Shown one piece after another: positions 17,916 through 27,385 of a stretch of DNA of 64,000 nucleotides. Location of the stretch: the NCBI RefSeq assembly GCF_002246015.1, contig NZ_NOLJ01000007.1, positions 1 through 64,000 of the forward strand, given 5' to 3'. A model generated the notes under the pieces. It had not been told where the DNA came from. It did not search any database and was given only the letters and a program-made list of their open reading frames with translations. Both the position numbers and the translations under genes were made by a program. The stretch's first letter is position 1, and every line of letters starts with the position of its first letter. This DNA comes from Nostoc sp. 'Peltigera membranacea cyanobiont' 210A. GTDB lineage: Bacteria; Cyanobacteriota; Cyanobacteriia; Cyanobacteriales; Nostocaceae.

Positions 17916-18866
17916 CTATATTCGCTTGACTCTCAGAACGATCAACTCTGCCAGAATATTGACTACTAGTGTCAAGAAAAATAGAATTAAAGCCGCATAC
18001 ATTAAAGCCGAAACTTGCAAACCACTAGCTTCTGAGAATTGATTTGCCAGTAGAGAAGAAATCGTATTGGCTGGTGCAAAAAGAGAGAGACTGATGTTGT
18101 TGGAGTTGCCAATTAACATCGTTACAGCCATTGTTTCTCCCATTGCGCGGCCAAGTCCTAACATCACAGCACTAACTATGCCCGAAAAGGCTGCTGGGAT
18201 AAGAACTTGTAAAATCGTTTCCCAGCGGGTTGCTCCTAGTCCTATCGAGGCTTGGCGCAAGCTGGGGGGTACAGAAATCAAGGCATCGCGGGATAAAGCT
18301 GTGATGATAGGCAAAGTCATAATCGCTAATATGACTCCTGCTGGCAACATTCCTGGCCCTGTAGGAGAAGTGCTAAAAAATGGCAGCCAGCCAAAGTAAC
18401 CATTCAGCCATTTTCCCAGGCTGGTTAATATTGGCACCAAAACGAAAATACCCCACACGCCATAGACAACGCTGGGAATAGCTGCGAGTAGTTCTACCGC
18501 AAAAACCAGTACCAGTTTCACTTTTGCAGGTAAAAAATCCTCGCTCAATACAATCGCAGTACCAACACCAATGGGGACTGCTATCAGCAGACCAATAAAA
18601 GAACTCACGAGAGTTCCATAAATTTGAGGTAGCACCCCATAGGTATCATTAACCGGATTCCAAGTGGTATTGGCTAAAAAGCTGGCACCAAACTGTTGAA
18701 TGGCAGGCCAAGCACCAATTGCAACCTGCGACCCAATCCATAATAAAGTGCCAGCAACCCCAAAAGCAAAAATTTTAGTCAGCCAAATAAAACCCAAATC
18801 TAAGGATTTTTCGGCGTCAGAGCGATTTTTCATCGCTGATGACAGATTTTGAGAATTTGTAGTCAT
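17916..18866 (-). CDS. pstC: Phosphate ABC transporter, permease PstC
   Basis: A 316-residue permease with the PstC-type N-terminal helix FAFGVAGTLLWIGSQVAIGA, the conserved PVNDTYGVLPQIYGTLVSSF segment and the EAA-like loop LRQASIGLGATRWETILQVL then IPAAFSGIVSAVMLGLGRAM. It is co-oriented with pstS (161-base gap) and pstA. Confidence 0.95.
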   Translation of the reverse strand: MTTNSQNLSSAMKNRSDAEKSLDLGFIWLTKIFAFGVAGTLLWIGSQVAIGAWPAIQQFGASFLANTTWNPVNDTYGVLPQIYGTLVSSFIGLLIAVPIGVGTAIVLSEDFLPAKVKLVLVFAVELLAAIPSVVYGVWGIFVLVPILTSLGKWLNGYFGWLPFFSTSPTGPGMLPAGVILAIMTLPIITALSRDALISVPPSLRQASIGLGATRWETILQVLIPAAFSGIVSAVMLGLGRAMGETMAVTMLIGNSNNISLSLFAPANTISSLLANQFSEASGLQVSALMYAALILFFLTLVVNILAELIVLRVKRI

Positions 18867-19027
18867 GAATACCGACTTTCAGAATTAAATCAGAGAAAAA
18901 TATGGGAGGCAACTAGATTAGTAAAATTGTCGCCTCATCATCTATTTAAACTGACTTATACAATAGTAACTCCGTGTCCAAAGTTACTACTGGATAGGCA
19001 TGTTTTATTGCTTGCTTACTTGCTAGC

Positions 19028-20218
19028 TTACTTGCTAGCACTACTACCACTAGCAACAGAAATTTTGTACTCTGGACTGATTTGGTCAGCAGCAGCAGCT
19101 ACCTTTGTAATCACATTTGAGGGTAGAGGAACATATCCTAATGCACTAGCCTGCTTCTGTCCATCAGTTAAAGCGTATTCGATTGCAGCTTCAATCGCCT
19201 TGGCTTTTGCCGCATTGGGGTATTTCTTGTAAGCCAAAATCCAGGTGTAAGTGACGATGGGATAGGAATCAGGCCCTTCGGGATCGGAAATGAAGGAGCG
19301 GAGATTTGCGGGTAGAGGTACTGATTCGAGAGTTTTAGAAGCTGACTCTTCACTAGCTACAACAAACTTACCGCCTTTATTTTCCAAAGCAGCAAACTTG
19401 AGACTATTTTGTTTGGCATAGCCATACTCGACATAACCAATGGAACCTTGAGTTTGTTGGATTTGGGCAGTAACACCCTCATTACCCTTCGCACCTACTC
19501 CCTTAGGCCAGTTGACAGTTTTGCCTTCACCAACTTTACTCTTCCACTCAGGGCTGATAGCGCTGAGGTGTTTTGTGAACACACCCGTAGTTCCACTACC
19601 ATCAGAACGATAAACAACCGTTATTGCCTCTTTAGGAAGCTTTGCACCTGGGTTAGCCTTGGCAATTTGGGCATCATCCCAAGACGTGATTTTGCCTAGT
19701 AGAATATCGGTGTAAACGGCTCGTGGTAGCTTGAGTTCTGGAACATCTGGCAAGTTGTAAGCCAACACGATGCTACCAGCAGTCACAGGTAGTAAAATAA
19801 CACCTCTATCTGCTGGTACTTTCTGGATTTCTTCATCCTTCATTGCAACATCGCTGGCACCAAAGTCTACAGTGCCTTTGATAAATTGTTCAACTCCAGA
19901 ACCGCTACCAACTGATGCATAGTCAACTTGCAAATTTGGATATTTTTTGTTTAAATCAGTGAACCAGGTATCGTAAAGTGGTGCCGGAAAAGACGCACCA
20001 GCTCCGCTTAACTTTACGGTTCCGCCAAGGTCTAATTTAGCTGGGCTAGAGGCAGTAGTATCGGTAGCAGTACCAGAAGGCGTATCCTTGGTGGCTGTAC
20101 TATCTGGGGTTTGCTGTCCGCCACAACCTGCTAGGCTGATTGTCAGTGCTAACACTGAAATTGAACCTGTGAGGCGATGAGTTTTTATTGCACTAAGACG
20201 TGAGAGCATCGCTATCAA
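19028..20218 (-). CDS. pstS: Phosphate ABC transporter, substrate-binding lipoprotein
   Basis: A 396-residue periplasmic phosphate-binding lipoprotein. The lipobox is in ISLAGCGG (Cys about 32), followed by a Thr/Ser-rich linker. The binding site signatures are LSGAGASFPAPLYDTWF near residue 70, YASVGSGSGVEQF, and VYRSDGSGTTGVFTKHL. It is the first gene of the operon. A Pho box lies about 58 bases upstream, indicating induction under phosphate starvation through the PhoBR/SphRS system. An internal Met four codons downstream (20209) is an alternative start. Confidence 0.96.
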   Translation of the reverse strand: MIAMLSRLSAIKTHRLTGSISVLALTISLAGCGGQQTPDSTATKDTPSGTATDTTASSPAKLDLGGTVKLSGAGASFPAPLYDTWFTDLNKKYPNLQVDYASVGSGSGVEQFIKGTVDFGASDVAMKDEEIQKVPADRGVILLPVTAGSIVLAYNLPDVPELKLPRAVYTDILLGKITSWDDAQIAKANPGAKLPKEAITVVYRSDGSGTTGVFTKHLSAISPEWKSKVGEGKTVNWPKGVGAKGNEGVTAQIQQTQGSIGYVEYGYAKQNSLKFAALENKGGKFVVASEESASKTLESVPLPANLRSFISDPEGPDSYPIVTYTWILAYKKYPNAAKAKAIEAAIEYALTDGQKQASALGYVPLPSNVITKVAAAADQISPEYKISVASGSSASK

Positions 20219-20797
20219 TTTTTTAGTAACTTTTCAGGTGAGCGTTTCTAAGATACTCCCAAAGAACAACAATAGAGATTAACAAAAGGTTAACAAAGCA
20301 AAAAGATACTTGTTTTTTTGATGAAGAGCAAACCCTTGTATCTAGTTTTTATTGATAATTTTTATACCTTGTTTTAAGTTTAAGATATAAATATTACTAA
20401 AGGAAGTTTGTTATACCTATTTACAAAAATTTATTGTTAGTGTAATTTCGTTGGTCAATTCATAAAAAAAGTATATAAATATTAATTAAGATTAAGCATT
20501 AAGTACTTTGTAGCCAAATTTAGGTAATGCTCTGAAGAAATAGTATAAATAGTTATATAGATCATGTTAGTTTACCATATTTTAGGTTAAATACCAGAAT
20601 TCACAGCACGCCTCAGCCAAGAAAATCAGATAATAGACACCTCAGCGACAATTCGTAGAACTGAAAAATTACAATACCAAAAAGGCAAAAGAAAATATGC
20701 TAGTTCTTAAGATGTAAGCACAAATTTCATTTCAATATTAATGAATATACTAGTTGCTGTTGGTTTTCCCTTTTGCTTTTCCTTGGTTGCCTGATAA
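20219..20797. other. Intergenic region between pstS and bioY
   Basis: About 580 bases, very AT-rich, without a gene. The part next to pstS holds the Pho box (20276-20294). The part next to bioY shows no clear operator. Confidence 0.6.
20276..20294 (-). promoter_or_regulatory. Pho box (two 8-bp repeats, 11-bp period)
   Basis: On the minus strand the sequence reads GTTAACCT TTT GTTAATCT. This fits the cyanobacterial Pho box rule of PyTTAAPyPyT/A-like octamers separated by three bases. It is 58-76 bases upstream of the pstS start, the expected place for activation by the phosphate regulator. A third repeat is not obvious. Confidence 0.7.
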
Positions 20798-21385
20798 ATG
20801 TTTGCTGCTTCCAATCAATTACTATGGTCTATGATTGGCTTACTCCTAACAATGGGTGGTACCTTCTTAGAAGTTTATGGCATCACCTTTCCTTGGACTT
20901 GGAGTCAGCACGGAATTCAGACTTTTTCTTTAGGTGTCACTTTTCAAATTGGCGCAGTATTGTTAGTGGGTTGTTTAGGAGGCAAAAATGCGGGTGCGCT
21001 CTCGCAAATTGCCTATTTAGTAATGGGGTTAACCTTATTACCAGTATTTGCCGATGGCGGCGGTATTGGTTATGTCAAGCTTTCTCAGTTTGGCTATCTA
21101 CTAGGTTTTATTCCTGGAGCTTGGATTTGTGGCTTAGTTGCTTTTAAAGCGAGACCTCGACTAGAAACTCTTGCCTTTAGTTGTATGTGTGGCTTGTTAA
21201 CTCTCCACCTATGCGGTATTACTTATTTGATTATTAGCTATTTTTTTCAGTGGAAAGGCACAGAAAATCTACCCTTGATGCAAGCAATCCTTAGATATTC
21301 CTGGTTTGCACTACCAGGTCAACTAATCGTGGTCTGTGCAGTTACTGTAATAGCATATATATTGCGTCACTTAATGTTTTATTAG
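20798..21385 (+). CDS. bioY: Biotin transporter BioY
   Basis: A 195-residue membrane protein with about six helices and the BioY-like phrases VTFQIGAVLLVGCLGGKNAG, YLVMGLTLLPVFADGGGIGY and GFIPGAWICGLVAF. BioY is the substrate-binding S component of an ECF transporter; the energy-coupling subunits are not in this window. It lies 94 bases before lspA in the same direction. Confidence 0.85.
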   Translation: MFAASNQLLWSMIGLLLTMGGTFLEVYGITFPWTWSQHGIQTFSLGVTFQIGAVLLVGCLGGKNAGALSQIAYLVMGLTLLPVFADGGGIGYVKLSQFGYLLGFIPGAWICGLVAFKARPRLETLAFSCMCGLLTLHLCGITYLIISYFFQWKGTENLPLMQAILRYSWFALPGQLIVVCAVTVIAYILRHLMFY

Positions 21386-21418
21386 TTTATTGCCTTTCGT
21401 CCTTTGTCATTTGTCAAA

Positions 21419-21474
21419 AGCTCATGACCAATGACCAATGACTAATGACCAACGACCAACGACCAATGACTAAT
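21419..21474. repeat. Heptanucleotide tandem repeat (ATGACCA-type)
   Basis: Imperfect repeats of ATGACCA / ATGACTA / ACGACCA fill the bioY-lspA gap. This is another short tandemly repeated repetitive (STRR) sequence of Nostocales type. Confidence 0.85.
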
Positions 21475-21479
21475 TCGCC

Positions 21480-21956
21480 ATGCATTTAAAAAATCGTCTT
21501 TTCTGGATCGCTGCCTTCATCACTTTTTTCTTAGACCAAATAACAAAGTACTGGGTAGTACAAAGCTTTAGCTTGGGGCAGACACTACCACTCTTGCCTG
21601 GGATATTTCACTTCACGTATGTCACTAACACTGGTGCGGCTTTTAGTCTGTTGAGTGGGAAAGTAGAGTGGTTGCGCTGGCTGTCTTTAGGAGTAAGTTT
21701 AGTATTGATAGCATTGGCGTTAATTGGCCCAACATTAAATTTGTGGGATCAGTTAGGCTATGGCTTGATTTTAGGTGGAGCTATGGGCAACGGTATCGAT
21801 CGTTTTGTTTTAGGCTACGTCGTTGATTTTCTTGATTTTCGCCTGATTAACTTTGCTGTATTTAATGTGGCAGATTCATTTATCAGTATTGGTATTGTTT
21901 GCCTATTAATTGCTTCCTTGCAAAAAACACCGACTTCAACTGGCAGATCCCATTAA
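21480..21956 (+). CDS. lspA: Lipoprotein signal peptidase (signal peptidase II)
   Basis: A 158-residue inner-membrane aspartyl protease that cleaves prolipoprotein signal peptides before the lipidated cysteine. Four helices are visible, along with FFLDQITKYWVV, TNTGAAFSLLSG, GGAMGNGIDRFVLGYVVDFL with the first catalytic Asp region, and FNVADSFISIG with the second catalytic Asp. PstS and ZnuA in this window are possible substrates. Confidence 0.96.
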   Translation: MHLKNRLFWIAAFITFFLDQITKYWVVQSFSLGQTLPLLPGIFHFTYVTNTGAAFSLLSGKVEWLRWLSLGVSLVLIALALIGPTLNLWDQLGYGLILGGAMGNGIDRFVLGYVVDFLDFRLINFAVFNVADSFISIGIVCLLIASLQKTPTSTGRSH

Positions 21957-21962
21957 ACTATT

Positions 21963-21992
21963 AAGCCTGGGATGATTAATCCCAGGCTTTTG
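21963..21992 (+). terminator. Terminator after lspA
   Basis: A 10-bp perfect stem, AAGCCTGGGA with TCCCAGGCTT, has a 7-base loop and is followed by TTTGAC. It lies 7 bases past the lspA stop. Confidence 0.8.
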
Positions 21993-22164
21993 ACTTAGTG
22001 AAACCCTTGCTTAGTCTTATATGCGAAGACTTTACGTATAAGGTTTTATCAATTTTTATTTGTCACCTGACACCAGTTTGCATAACTGGTGCAAGAGTTC
22101 AAGAAAGATGCACCGACGATCGCTGATGGCAAACCATTATTTAGATTATGCCCCAGCTTTAAAT

Positions 22165-22875
22165 TTAGTTACCTGTGGTAGGAGTTTTTGGCGAACTAGA
22201 GCCAGGAGTACTAGGAGAGCCACCTGGTTCAATAGTGCTGCCAGGAGTGCCAGGAGTGCCAGGTTGTTCAGGTGTAGTTGAGCTACCTGGTTCGGTAGTG
22301 CTGCCAGGAGTAGTAGGTGCGCCTTCAGGAGTGGTTGGAGTAACGCTTCCTGGTGCTGGAGTTAGGTTGCTAGGTGCGCCTTCAGGAGTGGTTGAGCTTC
22401 CTGGCGCTGGAGCTAAGTTGCTAGGTGCGCCTTCAGGAGTGGTTGGAGTAAGGCTTCCTGGTGCTGGAGTTAAGTTGCTAGGTGCGCCAGGTGCCGGTGG
22501 GGTCATGCTTCCTGGTGCTGGAGTGGTTTCGGGAGTGCCAGATTCAGGAGGAGTGGTTCCTGGTGCAGTTGTGCTATCAGGAGTGGTGGTGCTATCAGGC
22601 GTTGTTGTTTCTGCTGGTGTTGTTTCTGCTGGTACTGTAGTGCTACCAGGAGCGCTAGGGGTGGCTGCTGTGCCGCCGGAACAGCGGGAGTTTAGCGGAA
22701 AATGCTCGCACAGAATTTTCATCCCTTCTGGCGACATTTTAATTTCCGCTGGTGCACTAGTGGAGTCGCTACTAGATTGGGCTATGGGGGATTTACTGGA
22801 TTGGGCTACAGCAATATTAGTGGTAAGTGCCAAAGATAAAGCTGTACCAATCAGGGTCAGAGATTTTCCCATCAT
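22165..22875 (-). CDS. Secreted Pro/Thr/Ser/Gly-rich repeat protein
   Basis: A 236-residue protein with a signal peptide (MMGKSLTLIGTALSLALTTN then IAVAQ). A short folded segment contains MSPEGMKILCEHFPLNSRC with two cysteines (about 48-66). Some 165 residues of low-complexity repeats follow, such as EGAPSNLTPAPGS, TTPDS and PGTPGS. It is probably an extended surface or periplasmic protein. The repeats make an open frame on the opposite strand too (22175-22912), but the minus strand has the signal peptide and is the credible gene. Confidence 0.7.
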   Translation of the reverse strand: MMGKSLTLIGTALSLALTTNIAVAQSSKSPIAQSSSDSTSAPAEIKMSPEGMKILCEHFPLNSRCSGGTAATPSAPGSTTVPAETTPAETTTPDSTTTPDSTTAPGTTPPESGTPETTPAPGSMTPPAPGAPSNLTPAPGSLTPTTPEGAPSNLAPAPGSSTTPEGAPSNLTPAPGSVTPTTPEGAPTTPGSTTEPGSSTTPEQPGTPGTPGSTIEPGGSPSTPGSSSPKTPTTGN

Positions 22876-23110
22876 TCTGAAATTAACCTCAACAGAACAC
22901 TCGCCCTATTAAAGCAGATAATTAAGATTTAGAAAATCCTCCTAAATGAAGATATTTAGGTTTGTTTCAGAATATGTGGATATGTAAAATTGGTAACAAT
23001 TAAATCAGTTGTTTGTTAATAGCTAGTGTTTAAAAAGACAAAAGGGAAAATTATACTTGTAGTTATTGAATGAAAAATACTAGTACAGCGCGGCGGAAAT
23101 AAGCAGACCA

Positions 23111-23818
23111 TTAAATAGCCAAAACTTTGCCCTTATATGTCCACTTAAAAGGTTTAGCCATTGTTTGGTTAAAGTAGTCGATAAACTTGAGGATTCGATT
23201 TTTCAAATCATCCTGACTGACGAAACTGGCTCTTCTGAGTAACTTGCGAACCAAAATACTGAACCAAATCTCAATTTGATTGAGCCATGAAGAATGTTTA
23301 GGAGTGTAATGCAACACAATTCGGTGTGCTGGGTCACGCAAAAAAGTCATGCGGGATTTCATTGATTTGAGGATGCCACTTTCTCCCTTAATACCCAGAT
23401 CAATATCCAAACCTTCCATTTGTGCAACTAAACGAACCAGGGATTCAGACTGATGAGTGTTCAGACAATCCATAATCAGATGCCATTTTTTGGCATCTGG
23501 GTCAGTTTCAATTGTTCGGCGAACATGAAGGGTAAAATCAACTTCTGTTCTTGTATCTGAACAAGTCGGCTGGACAATTTGACCAGTAGCAACATCGAAA
23601 CTGGCAATTAAGCTTTGTGTACCGTGACGGATGTACTCAAATTCTCTTCTTTCGACTTTGCCTGGTCGCATTGGCAAATCCTTTTCTAACCGTTCAGTGG
23701 CTTGAATACCTGTCATTTCATCAATGGATATTGTGCGCTCCCCCTTTATATGACGCTCAATGGCGCTGATATATAAACCAGTTATATCTTCCACTTTGGC
23801 ATCAAATTCTTCGTCCAC
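23111..23818 (-). CDS. IS630 transposase, catalytic part (ORF B)
   Basis: A 235-residue DDE catalytic domain. Visible acidic positions are ISIDEMTGIQATE (first Asp), LIMDCLNTHQSESLV (second Asp) and HYTPKHSSWLNQIEIWFSIL (the final Glu). There is no good independent start; it overlaps ORF A by 17 bases and is most likely made by a -1 shift at the run of eight C residues at the junction (23820-23827). Confidence 0.85.
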   Translation of the reverse strand: MDEEFDAKVEDITGLYISAIERHIKGERTISIDEMTGIQATERLEKDLPMRPGKVERREFEYIRHGTQSLIASFDVATGQIVQPTCSDTRTEVDFTLHVRRTIETDPDAKKWHLIMDCLNTHQSESLVRLVAQMEGLDIDLGIKGESGILKSMKSRMTFLRDPAHRIVLHYTPKHSSWLNQIEIWFSILVRKLLRRASFVSQDDLKNRILKFIDYFNQTMAKPFKWTYKGKVLAI

Positions 23819-24314
23819 AGGGGGGGGTTAACCAGTAGCGACTCTGGTGGGGTTTAAGTTCTGCTTCTTCAAGCAATCTTCCAATATGGCGAACAGATAT
23901 GCTTTCAATAATACCTTGTTTCATAATTTCGTTCGCTAGTTCTCTCGCTGTCCAATGACTTATTGACCGTCCGTAATCTTCAGGTGGAGAACAGGCCAAT
24001 GCAAATAATTCGATTACTTGTTCCATACTAAATTTTACTGGTGTGCCAACACGCTCTTGATCTTGTAATTTTTGAAAAACCGATAATTCTTGACCCTCGG
24101 TTTCTAACCATCGGTTTCGCCATAAACGAGCCATCTGCCTATTAATATCTAAATTTCGGGCTATTTGTCGATGGTTTTGACCCTCAGATGCCATGAGAAT
24201 TATTTTGGCTCGTATTGCTATCTGTTGCGGCGTGTTGTGCCTGTTTATCAACTTTTGCAGTTGCTCACGCTCTTCATCACTTAAATTTAATATTTTAGGA
24301 GCTAATCTAGCCAC
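23802..24314 (-). CDS. IS630 transposase, DNA-binding part (ORF A)
   Basis: A 170-residue N-terminal half with HTH motifs: AIRAKIILMASEGQNHRQIA then RNLDINRQMARLWRNRW, and a second HTH at WTARELANEIMKQGIIESIS. It ends RYWLTPPCGRRI just after the C8 tract, where a -1 shift would join it in frame to ORF B. It binds the inverted repeats at the element ends. Confidence 0.85.
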   Translation of the reverse strand: MARLAPKILNLSDEEREQLQKLINRHNTPQQIAIRAKIILMASEGQNHRQIARNLDINRQMARLWRNRWLETEGQELSVFQKLQDQERVGTPVKFSMEQVIELFALACSPPEDYGRSISHWTARELANEIMKQGIIESISVRHIGRLLEEAELKPHQSRYWLTPPCGRRI

Positions 24315-24450
24315 ACCTTGATTCCTCCATCTGTCCCTACCAAACGGCTTTTATCCTGATTATTTATTCTCCCACCAATATGGTCTGTTTATTTCCGCCG
24401 CGCTGTACTAGCTACTTACTAAGCCTTGGAGAATATAGAAGAAATTTTTC

Positions 24451-24688
24451 TTATATAGGACTTACGTACTTTACACATTGATTATTATGTGAATAGTCAG
24501 CTTGTTAAACGAAAAGTCTTACCCTGCCTCGTTCCCAGACTGTGCCTGGAAATGCGATCAAGGTGGGCTGCTGCCTACTTGTTTGACGGGAGTCAGAGCC
24601 TCCCATAAGAGCATTACAAGGCTCTGTCTTGTAACGAGAGGTAATCCACAGTTGGCTGTCTTTGTCAATGCGTAAGTTCTATTATATA
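24451..24688. repeat. MITE-like repeat with GGACTTACG-type ends
   Basis: TTATATAGGACTTACG at the left and CGTAAGTTCTATTATATAA at the right form imperfect inverted ends. The interior has the well-known dispersed pieces CCTCGTTCCCAGACTGTGCC and GGGAGTCAGAGCCTCCCATA. It is non-coding and fills most of the gap between the IS and the PBP gene. The remaining 180 bases before the PBP gene show nothing notable. Confidence 0.6.
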
Positions 24689-24871
24689 AAAAAGTGACTA
24701 AAATCACGAATAAATTCTAGCCATAATATAAGATTAAGTATAAATTAAATCAATAAAGTCCCGTATAGCTAATTTATGCTTTGGCTTATGAGTAAAATGA
24801 TGAAAGATTAACATCTAAAATTGATTGTAATTCGCCCGATTCTTCATTAAAAACTGTGATGTGAATAGCCG

Positions 24872-27142
24872 ATGAGTTCTCCCCAACCCCCTCACAAGCC
24901 ACAAACGTTACTAGGTCAACTGACTCAAGCAGTACATACGATTCAAGCTAGGGTCGATTTTTCAAAATTGGCGCTCAAGCCTAATGCCAAAGTACCAGAA
25001 CTTTGGGTGCAGGATGCGGGGGCGGATAAAGCAGAGGTATATCCACTGTTGGGCGATCGCTATATTCTCGGTCGTAGTTCCAAATCCAGCGATATCGTTA
25101 TCCGTAACCCGGTTGTCAGCCAAATTCACCTCTCATTATCGCGGAATTCTACTCAGCGCACACCAGTTTTCACGATCAAAGACGAAAACTCCACCAATGG
25201 CATTTATCGTGGCAAACGTCGTGTTAGTTCCCTAGAACTGCGTCACGGCGATATTCTGACTCTGGGACCCCCAGAACTCGCCGCTTCTGTGCGGTTGCAA
25301 TATGTCGATCCACCCGCATGGTATGTCAAAGCTGCAAGTTGGACAGCCTATGGAGTTGGTGGTGTCAGTGCCCTATTAACGTTAGTGATTGGCGTCGAAT
25401 GGCTGAAATTTTCTGTCAAACCTCTACCGACAGCGACACGCGCCCCAGTAGTTGTTTACGCCCGTGATGGAGCCACTCCCCTGAGAGAGCCTCGGACAAT
25501 CTCTCATGTAGACATGAAGCGATTAGAGGAATTTGGCCCTTATTTGCCTTCTGCGGTAGTGGCTTCAGAGGATAGTCGTTATTACTGGCACTTTGGGGTT
25601 GATCCTCTAGGGATTTTACGAGCTGTGTTGATTAATAGCCGCAGCGGAGATGTGCAACAAGGAGCCAGCACTGTTACCCAGCAAGTTGCCCGCAGTTTGT
25701 TCCGCGAGTATGTAGGTAGACAGGATACCCTTGGCCGCAAATTGCGGGAGGCAGTTGTCGCCCTCAAGCTCGAAACCTTTTACAGCAAAGATGATATTTT
25801 GCTGATGTACTTAAATCGGGTTTTTTTGGGAGGGGATACCTCTGGCTTTGAGGATGCAGCCCGATATTACTTTGAGAAGTCGGCTAAAGAATTAACTTTG
25901 GCAGAAGCAGCAACATTGGTAGGAATTTTACCAGCCCCCAACGCTTTCGATTTTTGTGGGGATGGGCCAAATAAGCTAGAAGCGGCCGAATATCGAAATC
26001 GTGTGATTAAGCGGTTGCTGGAGATGGGCAAAATTAAAGCAGAGGATGCGAACCGGGCTAGACGCTCCACTGTCCAAATTAGTCCTAAAGTCTGCGAACA
26101 GCAAGCTAAAACGATCGCACCTTATTTTTACAGTTATGTCTTCTCTGAACTCGAATCAATTTTAGGGGAGGGAGCTGCAAGAGAGGGAAACTATATCATT
26201 GAAACCAAGCTCGATCCAGCCATACAGAGACAAGCAGAAGCAGCATTAAGTAATTCGGTCAACAACTCTGGTAGAACTTTTAATTTTTCTCAAGGGGCTG
26301 TGGTAACTCTTGACTCTAGTACAGGCAGTATTCTCGCAATGGTAGGCGGGACTGATTACAAAAAAAGTCAGTTCAATCGTGCTGTTCAAGCCAAAAGACA
26401 ACCAGGTTCCACCTTCAAAATCTTTGCTTACACTGCCGCCATTCAAGAGGGAATTTCGCCATCCAACAGTTATTCCTGTGCCCCTTTAACTTGGCAAGGC
26501 TTTACTTATAAACCCTGTCGTGCTGGTGCTGACACTAATTTAGATATTGCCACCGGGCTGGCGCTTTCAGAAAATCCCATCGCCTTGCGAGTTGCCAGAC
26601 AAGTCGGGCTGGATAAAGTTGTGGCCATGGCGCAGCGTTTGGGGATAAAATCAAACCTCGATCCAGTTCCCGGCTTGGTACTGGGTCAAAGTGTAGTTAA
26701 TGTTTTGGAAATGACTGGTGCTTTTGGTGCTATTGGCAATCGCGGTGTGTTGAATCCTCCCCATGCTATTAGCCGAATTTTAGACAGTGGTGATTGCAGC
26801 GATCGCAATGATATCAAAACCTGTCGTGTAATCTACTCCTTCGACCAAGATCCAGGTGCCAACAAACGAGTGTTGAAAAATGATGTCGCCGATGAAATGA
26901 CTAGTTTGATGCGCGGTGTAATCGCAAGAGGCACTGGTCGTAGTGCTGCCATTGGACTAGGGGAAGCTGGTAAAACTGGCACGACTGATAAAAACGTTGA
27001 CTTGTGGTTTATTGGTTTTATCCCCAGTCAGCGACTTGTAACTGGCGTTTGGCTGGGAAATGACAATAATTCCCCGACATCTGGCAGCAGTGCTCAAGCA
27101 GCTCAGTTGTGGGGAAATTATATGCGGAGAATTACAAGGTAA
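24872..27142 (+). CDS. FHA-domain class A penicillin-binding protein (transglycosylase/transpeptidase)
   Basis: A 756-residue bifunctional peptidoglycan synthase. An N-terminal FHA phosphothreonine-binding domain (about 55-125; YILGRSSKSSDIVIRNPVVS and DENSTNGIYRGKRR) precedes one transmembrane helix (about 160-182). The GT51 glycosyltransferase domain has the catalytic Glu in VASEDSRYYWHFGVDPLGIL (about 232) and GASTVTQQVARSLF. The transpeptidase has the SxxK serine in GSTFKI (about 511), SEN, and KTGTTDKN (about 699). The cytoplasmic FHA module suggests control by Ser/Thr kinases, an arrangement seen in cyanobacterial PBPs. Confidence 0.95.
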   Translation: MSSPQPPHKPQTLLGQLTQAVHTIQARVDFSKLALKPNAKVPELWVQDAGADKAEVYPLLGDRYILGRSSKSSDIVIRNPVVSQIHLSLSRNSTQRTPVFTIKDENSTNGIYRGKRRVSSLELRHGDILTLGPPELAASVRLQYVDPPAWYVKAASWTAYGVGGVSALLTLVIGVEWLKFSVKPLPTATRAPVVVYARDGATPLREPRTISHVDMKRLEEFGPYLPSAVVASEDSRYYWHFGVDPLGILRAVLINSRSGDVQQGASTVTQQVARSLFREYVGRQDTLGRKLREAVVALKLETFYSKDDILLMYLNRVFLGGDTSGFEDAARYYFEKSAKELTLAEAATLVGILPAPNAFDFCGDGPNKLEAAEYRNRVIKRLLEMGKIKAEDANRARRSTVQISPKVCEQQAKTIAPYFYSYVFSELESILGEGAAREGNYIIETKLDPAIQRQAEAALSNSVNNSGRTFNFSQGAVVTLDSSTGSILAMVGGTDYKKSQFNRAVQAKRQPGSTFKIFAYTAAIQEGISPSNSYSCAPLTWQGFTYKPCRAGADTNLDIATGLALSENPIALRVARQVGLDKVVAMAQRLGIKSNLDPVPGLVLGQSVVNVLEMTGAFGAIGNRGVLNPPHAISRILDSGDCSDRNDIKTCRVIYSFDQDPGANKRVLKNDVADEMTSLMRGVIARGTGRSAAIGLGEAGKTGTTDKNVDLWFIGFIPSQRLVTGVWLGNDNNSPTSGSSAQAAQLWGNYMRRITR

Positions 27143-27262
27143 ACGGGGATTGGGCATTGGGAACTATTGATCTATAAGCGATCAATGGACTCTTATGAGA
27201 AGACCTGATTTTGAGGACTTAGAATAGACTTCTTGCATGAATCAAAAGCCCTCACCCTAAAT

Positions 27263-27286
27263 CCCTCTCCCCAGCTTGGGAGAGGG
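27263..27286. repeat. CCCTCTCCC palindromic repeat
   Basis: CCCTCTCCC and GGGAGAGGG enclose six bases. This is a dispersed cyanobacterial palindrome that may also end transcription of the PBP gene; no long T run follows, only ACTTTG. Confidence 0.5.
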
Positions 27287-27385
27287 ACTTTGAAATTTTA
27301 AATGCTTTATTAAGATATCTGATCAGATGCTAGACCTGCTGTGTCTTCTCAAATTCACAAAAGATTTAAAATATAAAAAATATCT

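Larger units (their letters stand above)
23083..24408 (-). mobile_element. IS630-family insertion sequence
   Basis: The element is bounded by inverted repeats beginning GTACAGCGCGGCGGAAATAA at 23083 and their complement ending at 24408 (match TACAGCGCGGCGGAAATAA, then G/A, then CAGACCAT). A TA dinucleotide flanks both ends (23081-23082 and 24409-24410), as expected from IS630 target duplication. The interior holds two overlapping transposase frames. Length is 1326 bases and the inverted repeats are nearly perfect, so it looks recent. Confidence 0.9.

Noticed and set aside
22175..22912. 245-residue Gly/Val-rich plus-strand ORF
   Set aside because: Antisense of the Pro/Thr-rich secreted protein; the minus strand has a proper signal peptide and start, the plus strand does not.
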